DNA of 64,000 nucleotides from Prevotella sp. (GTDB lineage Bacteria; Bacteroidota; Bacteroidia; Bacteroidales; Bacteroidaceae): NCBI GenBank assembly GCA_017538105.1, contig JAFYJN010000041.1, positions 62,001 to 126,000 of the forward strand, read 5' to 3'. Shown piece by piece: positions 35,104 to 44,016 of this stretch (position 1 is its first letter; each line of letters starts with the position of its first letter). The notes under the pieces were generated by a model. It saw only the letters and a program-made list of their open reading frames with translations, ran no database searches and was not told where the DNA came from. The position numbers and the translations under genes were made by a program.

Positions 35104-37146
35104 ATGAAGAGATTCCTGTCCTTATGCGCTCTGTTTTTCATTGCCATGGCTGTGAACGCACAGAACCCCTATCTGCCGTTGTGGGAACACCTGCCTGACG
35201 GCGAGCCGCGAGTGTTTGAAGACCCCGACAATCCTGGCAAGTACCGTGCCTACATCATCGGTTCGCATGATGTTACTTATTCGGCCTATTGCGGCAATGA
35301 CGTGCGCATGTGGTCGGCTCCAGTGGAAGACCTGTCGCAGTGGCGCGACGAAGGCCCCTTGTTTACACATTACGTCGACGGCAAGTGGGATACGATGTAT
35401 GCCCCAGACCTTGTGGAGGTGAAGGATAAAGATACGGGAAAGAAGACCTATTATCTTTATCCCCATTCGCGTGGTTGGGGCAGGGTGGCTATGGTCTGCA
35501 AAGGCGATCGTCCCAACGGGCCGTTCACACCCGTCAACCTGACGGAAGATGGACGTCGCTGCGTGGAAGGGTCACTCATCGACTTCGATCCGTCAGTTTT
35601 CGTCGAAAACATCACGGACCGGAAAGACCCAGACTTTGACAAGGGATTCCGGGCTTATGTGTTCTATGGATTCCAACACTCCACGGCCTACGAACTCGAC
35701 CAGGACAATATGTTTGCCATGCGTCCTGGCACCCAGCTTCATGACTATTTCATACCAGCCAGTGCCAGTTACGGCAAGGTGCGCGACCCCGAGGGAACAC
35801 AATACCCTTCACTCTACAAAGACCAGAACCCTGGCGATTTCAATTTCTTCGAGGCTTCGTCGATACGACAGGTGGGCAACAAATATGTCATGGTGTTTTC
35901 AGGCTATTCCGGACCTGACTATGGCCTGGGCTCCACGAATTCCGCCCTGCGCTATGCCTACGGCGACAGTCCCCTTGGTCCGTGGCGTTCTGGCGGAGTC
36001 CTTGTCGACTCTCGCGGCGTGGTGGCCAACGAAGATGGTACGCACCTGACAACAACGAATGCGGCACACAACACCCACGGGTCGTTGCAGCAGATCAACG
36101 GTCAATGGTATGTGTTCTATCACAGGCCACCGAGAGGTTACGGCTATGCCCGTCAGGCAATGGTTGCTCCCGTGAAGATAGAATGGGACAAGAAAGCCGT
36201 GGCCGATGGAGGCACCGTGCGCATCACGGGCTATGACCCCTATGTCAAAGACAATGTTTGGACGGCCAAGGCCTCCGACGGTACCGAATACCGTGGTGCC
36301 GAGGTCACCTCGGAAGGGTTCCAGATCTTCGGCCTTCCCCCTTACCAGTATTATTCCGCCGGTATAGCTTGTTACATGACGGGCAACGATTGGTTGCAAG
36401 ATAATGTCGACAATTGGAACAACGGTATGGACCTTGCGGGCATCACTAACAAAGGAGTGGTGGGCTTCAAATATTTCGGCTTCGGTGGTTTGCAGAAAGA
36501 AAGCAAGGGCGTTAAGCCTTTCCAAGGAACGCTCAAAGGCGACGGCACCATGCTCAACCTTTTCCTCACCCCTGGTGGGAAGGGCGCATTCACCATCCAT
36601 GTGATGCTTGACGGACCTTACGCCAACGACACGTGGAAGGGTAGGGAGATTGCTGTGGTCAACGTGCCTGCCGATGCTCCGAAGGTGGCGACGGCATATC
36701 AGGTGGCAGTGCCCCAGGTGGAGGGACTGAAAGGCAAGCATGCCATCTATCTTGTCGCCGAAGGTCCGGAAATACAACAACAACAAGACCAAAGACCGCG
36801 TTTCGGTCCCCGTCAGCAGCAACGTCCCGAAGGTCTGTTCGATTTGCATGGAATAGGTTTTACCAAGCAGGGACAGACGATGGCCCAACCTGTTGTGCCC
36901 AAGGTGAACATCACTGTCGACGGACAGGCGTTGTTCCTCCCCGAACAGCCATTGCGCGCCACCAATGAAAACGGATATATTGACTACAGCCACTACCAGG
37001 TGTATGGAAAACTGCAGTCCAATTCAGTAATCCAGGCTTCGGCGACAGACCCCCAGGTGAAGGTGCAGGTGAGCAGCATTGTAGAGGGTAGGGCAACGGT
37101 GACTTTCACCTACAAAGGACAAAAGAAAGTGTATCTCATTAATTAA
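35104..37146 (+). CDS. Secreted GH43 family glycoside hydrolase
   Basis: A 680-residue protein with signal peptide (1-20) and an N-terminal five-bladed propeller (about 22-370). The triad is visible as Asp40 in FEDPDNPGK, an Asp in DFDPSVF and Glu in FFEASSIR. The C-terminal 300 residues are beta-rich and may carry a carbohydrate-binding module; a Gln-rich linker lies near residues 555-580. It is a different GH43 branch from the tandem enzyme at 7667-10384. Probable substrates are arabinan or arabinoxylan side chains. It is a single-gene unit ending in an intrinsic terminator at 37369-37397. Confidence 0.87.
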   Translation: MKRFLSLCALFFIAMAVNAQNPYLPLWEHLPDGEPRVFEDPDNPGKYRAYIIGSHDVTYSAYCGNDVRMWSAPVEDLSQWRDEGPLFTHYVDGKWDTMYAPDLVEVKDKDTGKKTYYLYPHSRGWGRVAMVCKGDRPNGPFTPVNLTEDGRRCVEGSLIDFDPSVFVENITDRKDPDFDKGFRAYVFYGFQHSTAYELDQDNMFAMRPGTQLHDYFIPASASYGKVRDPEGTQYPSLYKDQNPGDFNFFEASSIRQVGNKYVMVFSGYSGPDYGLGSTNSALRYAYGDSPLGPWRSGGVLVDSRGVVANEDGTHLTTTNAAHNTHGSLQQINGQWYVFYHRPPRGYGYARQAMVAPVKIEWDKKAVADGGTVRITGYDPYVKDNVWTAKASDGTEYRGAEVTSEGFQIFGLPPYQYYSAGIACYMTGNDWLQDNVDNWNNGMDLAGITNKGVVGFKYFGFGGLQKESKGVKPFQGTLKGDGTMLNLFLTPGGKGAFTIHVMLDGPYANDTWKGREIAVVNVPADAPKVATAYQVAVPQVEGLKGKHAIYLVAEGPEIQQQQDQRPRFGPRQQQRPEGLFDLHGIGFTKQGQTMAQPVVPKVNITVDGQALFLPEQPLRATNENGYIDYSHYQVYGKLQSNSVIQASATDPQVKVQVSSIVEGRATVTFTYKGQKKVYLIN

Positions 37147-37196
37147 ATGTGATGACAGTTGTTAAATTCAACTTCCGCAAGCTCCAGTTGTAAGGA

Positions 37197-37258
37197 GTTA
37201 AAAGAAGATTGAAGAAGTCGAAGAAGTTAAAGAAGTTAAGAAGTTAAAGAAGTTAAGC
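37197..37258. repeat. GAAGAAGTTAAA degenerate repeat after GH43
   Basis: Words GAAGAAGTTAA and GAAGTTAAAGAAGTT recur about 50 bases past the GH43 stop. The rest of 37147-37496 contains a terminator and a promoter but no gene. Confidence 0.65.
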
Positions 37259-37368
37259 CGTATGCCAAAGTTAGTATTTTGAGGTACTGAATGATGATAG
37301 ACGGAGTATTGTCCTTTATCTTCGCCGCTGAAGCGGCTATCTTCCTTTATCTTCATAACAAATATTAA

Positions 37369-37397
37369 AGAGAGGCCAGCGTGCCTCTCTTTTTTTG
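37369..37397 (+). terminator. Intrinsic terminator of the GH43 gene
   Basis: AGAGAGGC (37369-37376) pairs with GCCTCTCT (37383-37390) across 6 bases, followed by seven T. Confidence 0.88.
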
Positions 37398-37446
37398 AAT
37401 TCGTTCTTTTTCTTTTAGGAAAAGCAACCAATTTCGTATTTTTTTG

Positions 37447-37454
37447 TATTTTTG
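37447..37454 (+). promoter_or_regulatory. -7 box for the DUF3078 gene
   Basis: TATTTTTG, 43 bases before the start codon. No clear -33 box. Confidence 0.45.
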
Positions 37455-37496
37455 TGCCGATAAGCGAAACAAAACAAACAAAATACGGATATAAAT

Positions 37497-38813
37497 ATGA
37501 AGAAATCATTTCTTATCGTCATGGTCTTGACGTTTTTCTGTGCCACACAGGTCGATGCCCAGGCGAGTCGAAGGTTCAGGCGTTTCGCCAGTCAGCAAAC
37601 ACAGGCAAGCATAGTGAGAAACTATGTCGATTCGTTGGCATACTACAAAGCGAAACTTGATTCCGTTCAACAGGAGAATGAGCGTATAACAGCGCAGATG
37701 GGTTATTCGCCCAACCCTAATGGGCGTATGTACCGCCTCTTCGCCCCTCTCACGTTCTATCACTCCCCCGCACAGCGGCAACTCCGTCTGTTGGGCGATG
37801 GTGGTCAGGATGATATGCTCGCGGGGGTGGACAATGCCCTCATGAAGGTGTATCTCAACCGACCCGACTTGGTGGAGAATAGCGAGAGGCGTCTGTCGCT
37901 GGTGGGAACGGTGGCCGAACAGGTCGATGAACCCATTCGTCAGGATGTGGAGTTGGCGCTGAAGGTGGAGGATCCACAGGTTCCCGACTCAGTGCCCGTG
38001 GACGTGATGGTGGAGAAACCCAATTTCTGGACTTTCAAGGGCGATTATTACCTTCAGTTCCTTCAGAACTACATCTCCGGCAATTGGTATAAAGGGGGCG
38101 AAAGCAACTATGCCATGTTGGGCTCGGCCACCATCGAAGCCAACTACAACAACAAGCAGAAGGTGAAGTGGGACAACAAGCTGGAGATGAAACTGGGTTT
38201 CCAAACGTCGAAGGCCGACTCCCTCCACTCTTTCAAGACCTCCGAGGACCTTCTTCGTCTGTCGAGCAAATTAGGCTTGCAGGCCACCAAACGTTGGTAT
38301 TACACCGCCATGCTCATCGCCGAGACACAGTTCATGAGAGGATATAAGAACAACGACATCATGGTGTATTCCGACTTCTTCTCCCCCTTCAAACTCAACA
38401 TATCACTCGGTATGGATTATACCGTCGAGGCATTCAACAAAAAACTCACGGGTAACATCCACCTCGCCCCCGTCGCTTATAACATGAAGTATGTGGACCG
38501 TAGGGCATTGGTTACCATCTTCGGACTTGACGAGGGCAAGCACGTCTTGCACGATATTGGTTCGCAGATTACCGCCGAATTGGAATGGAACTTTACCGAC
38601 AACATCAAGTGGAAGACGCGTTTCTATACCTACACTACCTATAAACGGGTTGAGATGGAGTGGGAAAACACTTTCTCGTTCAAGTTCAACAAATACATCT
38701 CTTCCAACCTGTTCCTCTATCCGCGTTTCGACGACAATACCGTTCGCGACGACCACCATGGATATTGGCAATTCAAGGAGTTCATGTCCATCGGATTCAG
38801 CTACTCGTTCTAG
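37497..38813 (+). CDS. DUF3078 family outer-membrane-type protein
   Basis: A 438-residue protein with a signal peptide (about 1-22) and an alpha-helical, charged N-terminal part (25-165). From about 180 onward there are repeated amphipathic strands (NWYKGGESNYAMLGSATIEA, WDNKLEMKLGFQ, YYTAMLIAETQF) and a C-terminal strand ending SIGFSYSF, with the final Phe typical of outer membrane barrels. This matches DUF3078, an uncharacterised Bacteroidota family. It is a single-gene unit followed by a palindrome at 38834-38849 and a terminator. Confidence 0.88.
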   Translation: MKKSFLIVMVLTFFCATQVDAQASRRFRRFASQQTQASIVRNYVDSLAYYKAKLDSVQQENERITAQMGYSPNPNGRMYRLFAPLTFYHSPAQRQLRLLGDGGQDDMLAGVDNALMKVYLNRPDLVENSERRLSLVGTVAEQVDEPIRQDVELALKVEDPQVPDSVPVDVMVEKPNFWTFKGDYYLQFLQNYISGNWYKGGESNYAMLGSATIEANYNNKQKVKWDNKLEMKLGFQTSKADSLHSFKTSEDLLRLSSKLGLQATKRWYYTAMLIAETQFMRGYKNNDIMVYSDFFSPFKLNISLGMDYTVEAFNKKLTGNIHLAPVAYNMKYVDRRALVTIFGLDEGKHVLHDIGSQITAELEWNFTDNIKWKTRFYTYTTYKRVEMEWENTFSFKFNKYISSNLFLYPRFDDNTVRDDHHGYWQFKEFMSIGFSYSF

Positions 38814-38833
38814 CGTTACAGGATACTTACACT

Positions 38834-38849
38834 CGCCCTCCGGAGGGCG
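38834..38849. repeat. Perfect 16-bp palindrome
   Basis: CGCCCTCCGGAGGGCG, 20 bases past the DUF3078 stop. Its arms resemble the GC-rich palindromic elements elsewhere in the window, but it lacks their C-rich flank. Confidence 0.6.
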
Positions 38850-38861
38850 TATACAAAAAAT

Positions 38862-38894
38862 ACCCCGTGACTGTCATGCCACGGGGTTTATTTG
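38862..38894. terminator. Terminator between convergent genes
   Basis: ACCCCGTG (38862-38869) pairs with CACGGGGT (38880-38887) across 10 bases, with A-run before and TTATTTG after, so it can act in both directions for DUF3078 and DUF1573. Confidence 0.82.
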
Positions 38895-38936
38895 TTCCTC
38901 TGCGCTTCCTCCCTGGGAAGGGCCAAAGTGAGTTTT

Positions 38937-39332
38937 TTATTCTCCCGATTTGGTTATCTCACCTTTAATATAAAGACGGGTGAGTTCAGGGTCGCCGTTG
39001 GTGCGCACGGTGATGTTCTTCGTGAAGCGACCAATTGATTTGCCCGGATTGTATGTTACCTTAATCTCGCCTTTCTCGCCTGGAGCAATAGGTGTCTTGG
39101 TGTATGAGGGCACCGTACATCCGCAGCTACTCACGGCCTGGTTCACCACAAGGGGGGCGTCACCCACATTTGTGAAAACAAAGGTGTATTCCTGTTTCGG
39201 CGTTTTGCTGCTGTCGAATGTGCCGAAATCGTGAGACACCGACTCAAACTGTATCGAGGCCTTCTTCTGTTGGGCAGAAGCACTCAGGCCGAAAAACATC
39301 AATAGTAATGTAAAAACAAGGTATTTCTTCAT
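38937..39332 (-). CDS. DUF1573 family secreted protein
   Basis: A 131-residue protein with a signal peptide (1-20) and one immunoglobulin-like DUF1573 domain: FESVSHDFGTFD, YTFVFTNVGDAPLVV, SSCGCTVPSY and IKVTYNPG. The SCGC cysteines are conserved in the family. The domain is common in Bacteroidota envelope proteins, with no established function. It is a single-gene unit with a promoter at 39387-39420. Confidence 0.92.
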   Translation of the reverse strand: MKKYLVFTLLLMFFGLSASAQQKKASIQFESVSHDFGTFDSSKTPKQEYTFVFTNVGDAPLVVNQAVSSCGCTVPSYTKTPIAPGEKGEIKVTYNPGKSIGRFTKNITVRTNGDPELTRLYIKGEITKSGE

Positions 39333-39386
39333 GATGATAAATGTTTATTTCAGTTTTTGAATGGTCAACTCTCGTGTTGGGTATTG

Positions 39387-39420
39387 CAAATGTAAGTATT
39401 TCTTCTGATTCAAAAACAAA
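39387..39420 (-). promoter_or_regulatory. Promoter for the DUF1573 gene
   Basis: On the minus strand TACATTTG (39387-39394), with TTTG candidates at 39411-39414 (spacer 16) and 39417-39420 (spacer 22). Confidence 0.55.
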
Positions 39421-39571
39421 ATATTCACATTCGCACCCCTTTTTTAACAACATTTTCACATTTTTTAGGATTGGCGTGGATGGTAGTCATTGTTCCATGG
39501 CTCTTTTTCCAAAGGCTTTTCGCTTGTATATTCATAACATAGTTACTTTCGTTCGGAAAAGTCCAAATAAA

Positions 39572-39603
39572 TTTGGCTTTTCGCTTGTTTATGCGTAACT
39601 TTG
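39572..39603 (+). promoter_or_regulatory. Distal aspS promoter
   Basis: TTTG (39572-39575), a 20-base spacer and TAACTTTG (39596-39603). The segment GGCTTTTCGCTTGT (39575-39588) is also present at 39514-39527 in front of a decayed -7-like TTACTTTCG, suggesting duplication of the promoter region. Confidence 0.7.
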
Positions 39604-39654
39604 CGACAAAAGACGCGAAGTTACTCCATCTCGGCAAAAAAAGAAATGAATTTC

Positions 39655-39685
39655 TTTGTTCTGCTCTCAATTATTCGTAACTTTG
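39655..39685 (+). promoter_or_regulatory. Proximal aspS promoter
   Basis: TTTG (39655-39658), a 19-base spacer and TAACTTTG (39678-39685), 45 bases before the start codon. It repeats the CGTAACTTTGC core of the distal promoter. No gene was found in 39333-39729. Confidence 0.72.
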
Positions 39686-39729
39686 CAAATGATTACGGGT
39701 AACTCCCGTTTTTTGTAATATTTCATTCA

Positions 39730-41493
39730 ATGTATAGAACAAAAACATGTGGAGAGCTGCGGCTCTCGGATGTAGGTGCGCAAGTGACTCTCGCAGGATG
39801 GGTCCAGCGAACGAGGAAGATGGGCGGAATGACTTTCGTCGACCTTCGCGATAGGTATGGCATCACCCAACTTGTTTTCAACGAAACCGTGAATGCCGAA
39901 TTGTGTGAGAAAGCCAACAAACTGGGTAGGGAATATTGCATCCAGGCTGTCGGTGAGGTGTGCGAGCGACAGAGCAAGAATAAGAATTTGCCCACTGGCG
40001 ACATTGAGATAATCGTCAGCCAGTTGAATGTGCTCAGCGAAAGCGACACACCGCCGTTCACCATCGAGGACAATACAGATGGTGGCGATGATATACGCAT
40101 GAAATACCGGTATCTTGACTTGCGACGCAGTGTGGTACGCAAAAACCTCGAGCTGAGGCACCGCATGACCATACTCATCCGTAATTTCCTTGATGCCAGA
40201 GACTTTATCGAGGTTGAAACGCCGATTCTCATTGGCTCGACACCGGAGGGGGCACGCGACTTCGTGGTGCCTTCACGAATGAACCCTGGGCAATTCTATG
40301 CATTGCCACAGAGTCCGCAGACCCTCAAGCAGTTGCTTATGGTGAGCGGTTTCGACCGCTATTTCCAGATAGCCAAATGTTTCCGCGATGAAGACCTCCG
40401 TGCTGACCGTCAGCCCGAGTTCACGCAGATTGACTGTGAAATGTCGTTCGTGGACCAGGAAGATGTCATCTCCCTCTTCGAAGACATGGCGCGTCACCTT
40501 TTCAAGGAAGTGCTGAATGTGGCTCTTCCCGAGCGTCTCGTTCAGATGACATGGCACGACGCCATGAAGAAATATGGTTCCGATAAGCCCGACCTGCGCT
40601 TTGGCATGGAATTCGTGGAGTTGATGGCGGAGCTCAAGGGCACCGGCTCATTCCCCGTATTCAACGAGGCTGAGTATATCGGTGGCATCTGCGTGCCGGG
40701 ATGTGCCAACTACACCCGTAAGCAGCTCGACCAACTTACCGAATTTGTGAAACGCCCGCAGGTGGGAGCCAAGGGACTTGTGTATGTGAAATTCAACGAC
40801 GACGGCACGGTGAAGTCGAGCGTCGACAAGTTCTATGCTCCCGAAGTGTGGGAGAACGTGCGGAACGCCACGGGAGCCAAGAACGGTGACCTCGTGCTTA
40901 TCCTTTCCGGCGACAATGCCAACAAGACGCGTATCCAGCTCTGCTCGCTGCGCCTTGAGATGGGCGACCGTCTGGGGTTACGTGACAAGAACCGTTTCGA
41001 ATGCCTATGGATTGTCGACTTCCCGCTCTTTGAGTGGAGCGACGAGGAACAACGGCTCATGGCTACGCACCACCCGTTCACCATGCCCAATCCCGCCGAC
41101 ATCCCATTGCTCGACGAACACCCTGAACAAGTGAGGGCCATGGCCTACGACTTTGTGTGTAATGGCACCGAGTTGGGAGGCGGGTCGTTACGTATCCACG
41201 ATGGCAAGCTACAAGAGAAGATGTTCCGCATTTTGGGATTCACGCCCGAGAGAGCCATGGCACAGTTTGGCTTCCTCATCAATGCCTTCAGGTATGGCGC
41301 TCCGCCACATGCTGGACTGGCCTTTGGACTCGACAGGTTCGTTTCCATCATGGCTGGCCTAGACTCCATACGCGACTGCATCGCCTTCCCGAAAAACAAT
41401 TCCGGGCGAGATGTGATGCTCGACGCTCCGTCGCCCATTGACAAGAAACAATTGGATGAACTGATGATCAATATCGTTGAGGGGGAGAACTAA
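39730..41493 (+). CDS. aspS: Aspartyl-tRNA synthetase
   Basis: A 587-residue bacterial-type class IIb synthetase that charges tRNA-Asp. It has the N-terminal OB-fold (about 1-105: [20 protein letters not shown]), motif 2 ([18 protein letters not shown]), the bacterial GAD insertion (about 290-420) and motif 3 ([15 protein letters not shown]). The length is normal. Two tandem promoters lie upstream. Whether it also charges tRNA-Asn cannot be judged from sequence alone. Confidence 0.98.
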   Translation: MYRTKTCGELRLSDVGAQVTLAGWVQRTRKMGGMTFVDLRDRYGITQLVFNETVNAELCEKANKLGREYCIQAVGEVCERQSKNKNLPTGDIEIIVSQLNVLSESDTPPFTIEDNTDGGDDIRMKYRYLDLRRSVVRKNLELRHRMTILIRNFLDARDFIEVETPILIGSTPEGARDFVVPSRMNPGQFYALPQSPQTLKQLLMVSGFDRYFQIAKCFRDEDLRADRQPEFTQIDCEMSFVDQEDVISLFEDMARHLFKEVLNVALPERLVQMTWHDAMKKYGSDKPDLRFGMEFVELMAELKGTGSFPVFNEAEYIGGICVPGCANYTRKQLDQLTEFVKRPQVGAKGLVYVKFNDDGTVKSSVDKFYAPEVWENVRNATGAKNGDLVLILSGDNANKTRIQLCSLRLEMGDRLGLRDKNRFECLWIVDFPLFEWSDEEQRLMATHHPFTMPNPADIPLLDEHPEQVRAMAYDFVCNGTELGGGSLRIHDGKLQEKMFRILGFTPERAMAQFGFLINAFRYGAPPHAGLAFGLDRFVSIMAGLDSIRDCIAFPKNNSGRDVMLDAPSPIDKKQLDELMINIVEGEN

Positions 41494-41612
41494 CCAGCTG
41501 ATTCTTACCCCATTCTGTTGATTTAAATCAAGAAATTCGTTCTTTGACTTCTTTGGCGCTTTGCACCTGTCATTTTTTTGTAAATAAATTAGATGGTTTG
41601 GAAAGATTGCTG

Positions 41613-41620
41613 TATTTTTG
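41613..41620 (+). promoter_or_regulatory. -7 box for the DUF2582-like gene
   Basis: TATTTTTG, 57 bases before the ATG at 41678. No well-spaced -33 box. It excludes any start before about 41626. Confidence 0.5.
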
Positions 41621-41677
41621 CAGCGGATTTCTAACAGACTGATAGGTTCAGTTGATATTAATTTTTTTTACACAATC

Positions 41678-41971
41678 ATGGCAGAAAAAAAAGCAACTAC
41701 AAAGAAGGAAACTGCAACTAAGGCTGCAGCTGAGAAAAAAGCACCTGCAAAGAAAGCGGTGAAGAAGGTAGAAGTAGTGATTAACGCTGAAAACGTTGGC
41801 TTCAAGGCCGGTGACGTTTATCAGGCTCTCGCTACCGCCGGCAAGGCTCTCTCCGTGAAGGAAATTGCCAAAGCCGCCAAAATCACTGAAGAGGAAACCC
41901 TCCTAGGTCTGGGATGGCTCCTTAAAGAAATGAAGGTGAAGGACGAAGAGAAGAAGATCACATTGGCTTAA
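41678..41971 (+). CDS. Winged-helix DUF2582-like protein with Lys/Ala-rich tail
   Basis: A 97-residue protein with a Lys/Ala/Thr-rich N-terminal arm (about 1-30: repeats of KKA, TKK, AEKK) and a small winged-helix domain (35-97) matching DUF2582 (VGFKAGDVYQALA, SVKEIAKAAKITEEE, LGWLLKEMKV). The basic arm resembles histone-like tails and suggests nucleic-acid binding; function is unknown. The ATG at 41678 is chosen because an upstream extension would cross the promoter. A strong terminator follows. Confidence 0.85.
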   Translation: MAEKKATTKKETATKAAAEKKAPAKKAVKKVEVVINAENVGFKAGDVYQALATAGKALSVKEIAKAAKITEEETLLGLGWLLKEMKVKDEEKKITLA

Positions 41972-41990
41972 TCAACAATCACTATAGAAA

Positions 41991-42023
41991 AGAGGGCTGG
42001 TATCTGTACCAGCCCTCTTTTTT
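41991..42023 (+). terminator. Strong intrinsic terminator
   Basis: AGAGGGCTGGTA (41991-42002) pairs with TACCAGCCCTCT (42007-42018) around TCTG, followed by TTTTT. The next start codon is only about 6 bases further on. Confidence 0.9.
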
Positions 42024-42028
42024 CGTTT

Positions 42029-42385
42029 ATGGAAAGAATGGAATTAGGTGAAAACATCTTAAAAGTATTGCGTGAAGCAGGGCCACAGGGACTCCATGTG
42101 GCGAAAATTTCACGGCATGTATACAATGGCATGAACAGTCTCTTCGAACAGAGAGATTATGAGGAGGTACACCATAAGGTGAATATCTTCCTCATCCGTC
42201 AGGTGAAGAAAAAAAGACCATTGGTCGTCCGGCTGCGTCGCGGTGTCTACAAAATCAACCGCAAGGCCTTGCGGGAGATGGAACTTCTTTTCAAATTCAA
42301 AGAGATGACCGAAGAAGAAAACACGAGAAGTATGGTTGCTGACCAAAACCAAAAGAAACAAGAGAATCTATTGCCACTTTTTTGA
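42029..42385 (+). CDS. Small basic protein, winged-helix-like, unknown
   Basis: A 118-residue protein. Residues about 5-80 look like a winged-helix or similar nucleic-acid-binding fold: LGENILKVLREAGPQGLHVA, HVYN and a basic strand VRLRRGVYKINR. The tail is polar and ends LLPLF. The ATG at 42029 or at 42038 could be the start. The coding call is supported by a coherent sequence but the gene begins directly after a terminator and lacks a visible promoter, so expression would need readthrough of the upstream DUF2582-like gene. No family recognised. Confidence 0.65.
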   Translation: MERMELGENILKVLREAGPQGLHVAKISRHVYNGMNSLFEQRDYEEVHHKVNIFLIRQVKKKRPLVVRLRRGVYKINRKALREMELLFKFKEMTEEENTRSMVADQNQKKQENLLPLF

Positions 42386-42477
42386 ATAATAATCAAGGAA
42401 AATAATCGTTTATACGTATTATATATATTTCTCAAAACCTCAAAACTAAAAACTTATAACTTCATAAATACATTAAT

Positions 42478-43968
42478 ATGTCAAAGAGATATCTTTTAGG
42501 CTTGGATGTAGGCAGCAGTTCTGTCAAAGCATCCCTCGTCGACGCAGACACGGGTGTTTGCGCCGCCTCGGCATTCTTCCCCGAAAAAGAAGCTCCCATC
42601 ATGGCCGTCAAGGCAGGATGGGCAGAACAGGAACCCGACTCATGGTGGAACTATGCAAAACTTAGTCTGCAGAAGATTATGTCTGAAACGGGAGCCAAGG
42701 CCGACGAAGTGAAGGCCATCGGCATCTCCTACCAGATGCATGGTTTGGTGTGTGTCGACAAGCTACAGAAGGTGCTCCGTCCTTCCATCATTTGGTGCGA
42801 TTCGCGTGCCGTGCCTTACGGCGAAAAAGCCTTCAATGAACTGGGTGGCAAAAAGTGCCTCTCCCACCTGCTCAATTCGCCGGGAAACTTCACGGCGGCC
42901 AAGTTGGCTTGGGTGAAAGAGAACGAGCCCGAGTTGTTCGACAAAATCGACAAATTCATGCTTCCCGGCGACTATATCGCCATGCGTTTGTCGGGTGTGG
43001 CCAACACCACCATCAGCGGTCTTAGCGAGGGTATGTTGTGGGATTTCAAGGAGAAAGCTCCGGCAAAGTTCCTGCTTGACTATTACGGTTTCGACGAGAG
43101 TATGGTGCCCGAAATCGTGCCCACTTTCTCCGTCCAGTCGGAGGTTTGTTCCCAAGCGGCCGCCGAGTTGGGACTCAAAGAAGGTACACCCATCTCCTAC
43201 CGTGCTGGTGACCAGCCCAACAACGCACTGTCGCTCAACGTGTTCAACCCTGGTGAGATAGCCTCTACGGCAGGCACATCTGGCGTCGTTTATGGTGTGC
43301 TTGGCAATATCAACTACGACACGAAGAGTCGTGTGAACACCTTTGCTCATGTCAACTACACCAAGGAGCAAGACCGTCTGGGCGTGTTGCTCTGCATCAA
43401 TGGCACTGGAATCCTCAATGCATGGGTGCGCCGTACCGTTGCCCCCGAAGGCATCTCTTATGCCGACATGAACACCCTCACCGATGAAATACCCATCGGC
43501 AGTGAAGGCGTGTCGATCATTCCCTTCGGCAATGGTGCCGAGCGTGTCCTTGAGAACAGGGAAACAGGTTGTTCCATCCATGGCGTCAACTTCAACAAAC
43601 ATGGCAAGGCACATCTCATGAGAGCCGCACAGGAAGGTATTGTCTTCAGCTTCTGCTATGGCATGGAGATTATGCAGCAGATGGGCATGGACCTCAAAAC
43701 CATCAAGGCAGGAAAAGCCAATATGTTCCTCAGCCCGTTGTTCCGAAACACCCTCGCTTCGGTGAGTGGGGCGACCATCGAACTGAGTGAGACCGATGGC
43801 AGTGTGGGTGCTGCCAAGGGTGCCGGTATCGGCTGTGGCATCTATAAGGACAACAACGAGGCTTTCGCCTCGCTGAAGAAACTGGCGGTCATTGAACCCG
43901 ACCAGGCTCACCTCGCCGAATATATGGATGCCTACAACATTTGGAAGGAAAGGCTGGCTAAAGTGTAA
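42478..43968 (+). CDS. xylB: Xylulokinase
   Basis: A 496-residue FGGY sugar kinase phosphorylating D-xylulose to xylulose 5-phosphate. The N-terminal phosphate-binding motif LLGLDVGSSSVKASLVD, the MHG segment (YQMHGLV), IIWCDSRA, and the C-terminal AGDQPNNALSLN and AGTSGVV blocks fit XylB. It lies 48 bases before xylA, the usual pair in Bacteroidota. The 92 bases upstream are A+T-rich with no consensus promoter and no clear operator. Confidence 0.93.
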   Translation: MSKRYLLGLDVGSSSVKASLVDADTGVCAASAFFPEKEAPIMAVKAGWAEQEPDSWWNYAKLSLQKIMSETGAKADEVKAIGISYQMHGLVCVDKLQKVLRPSIIWCDSRAVPYGEKAFNELGGKKCLSHLLNSPGNFTAAKLAWVKENEPELFDKIDKFMLPGDYIAMRLSGVANTTISGLSEGMLWDFKEKAPAKFLLDYYGFDESMVPEIVPTFSVQSEVCSQAAAELGLKEGTPISYRAGDQPNNALSLNVFNPGEIASTAGTSGVVYGVLGNINYDTKSRVNTFAHVNYTKEQDRLGVLLCINGTGILNAWVRRTVAPEGISYADMNTLTDEIPIGSEGVSIIPFGNGAERVLENRETGCSIHGVNFNKHGKAHLMRAAQEGIVFSFCYGMEIMQQMGMDLKTIKAGKANMFLSPLFRNTLASVSGATIELSETDGSVGAAKGAGIGCGIYKDNNEAFASLKKLAVIEPDQAHLAEYMDAYNIWKERLAKV

Positions 43969-44016
43969 AGAGTAAACAATATACTAATTTTCATTTTTTA
44001 ATATTCAAATTCTATT

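Noticed and set aside
39425-39670. 81-codon minus-strand frame upstream of aspS
   Set aside because: It covers two consensus promoters and a duplicated promoter segment; composition is not protein-like.
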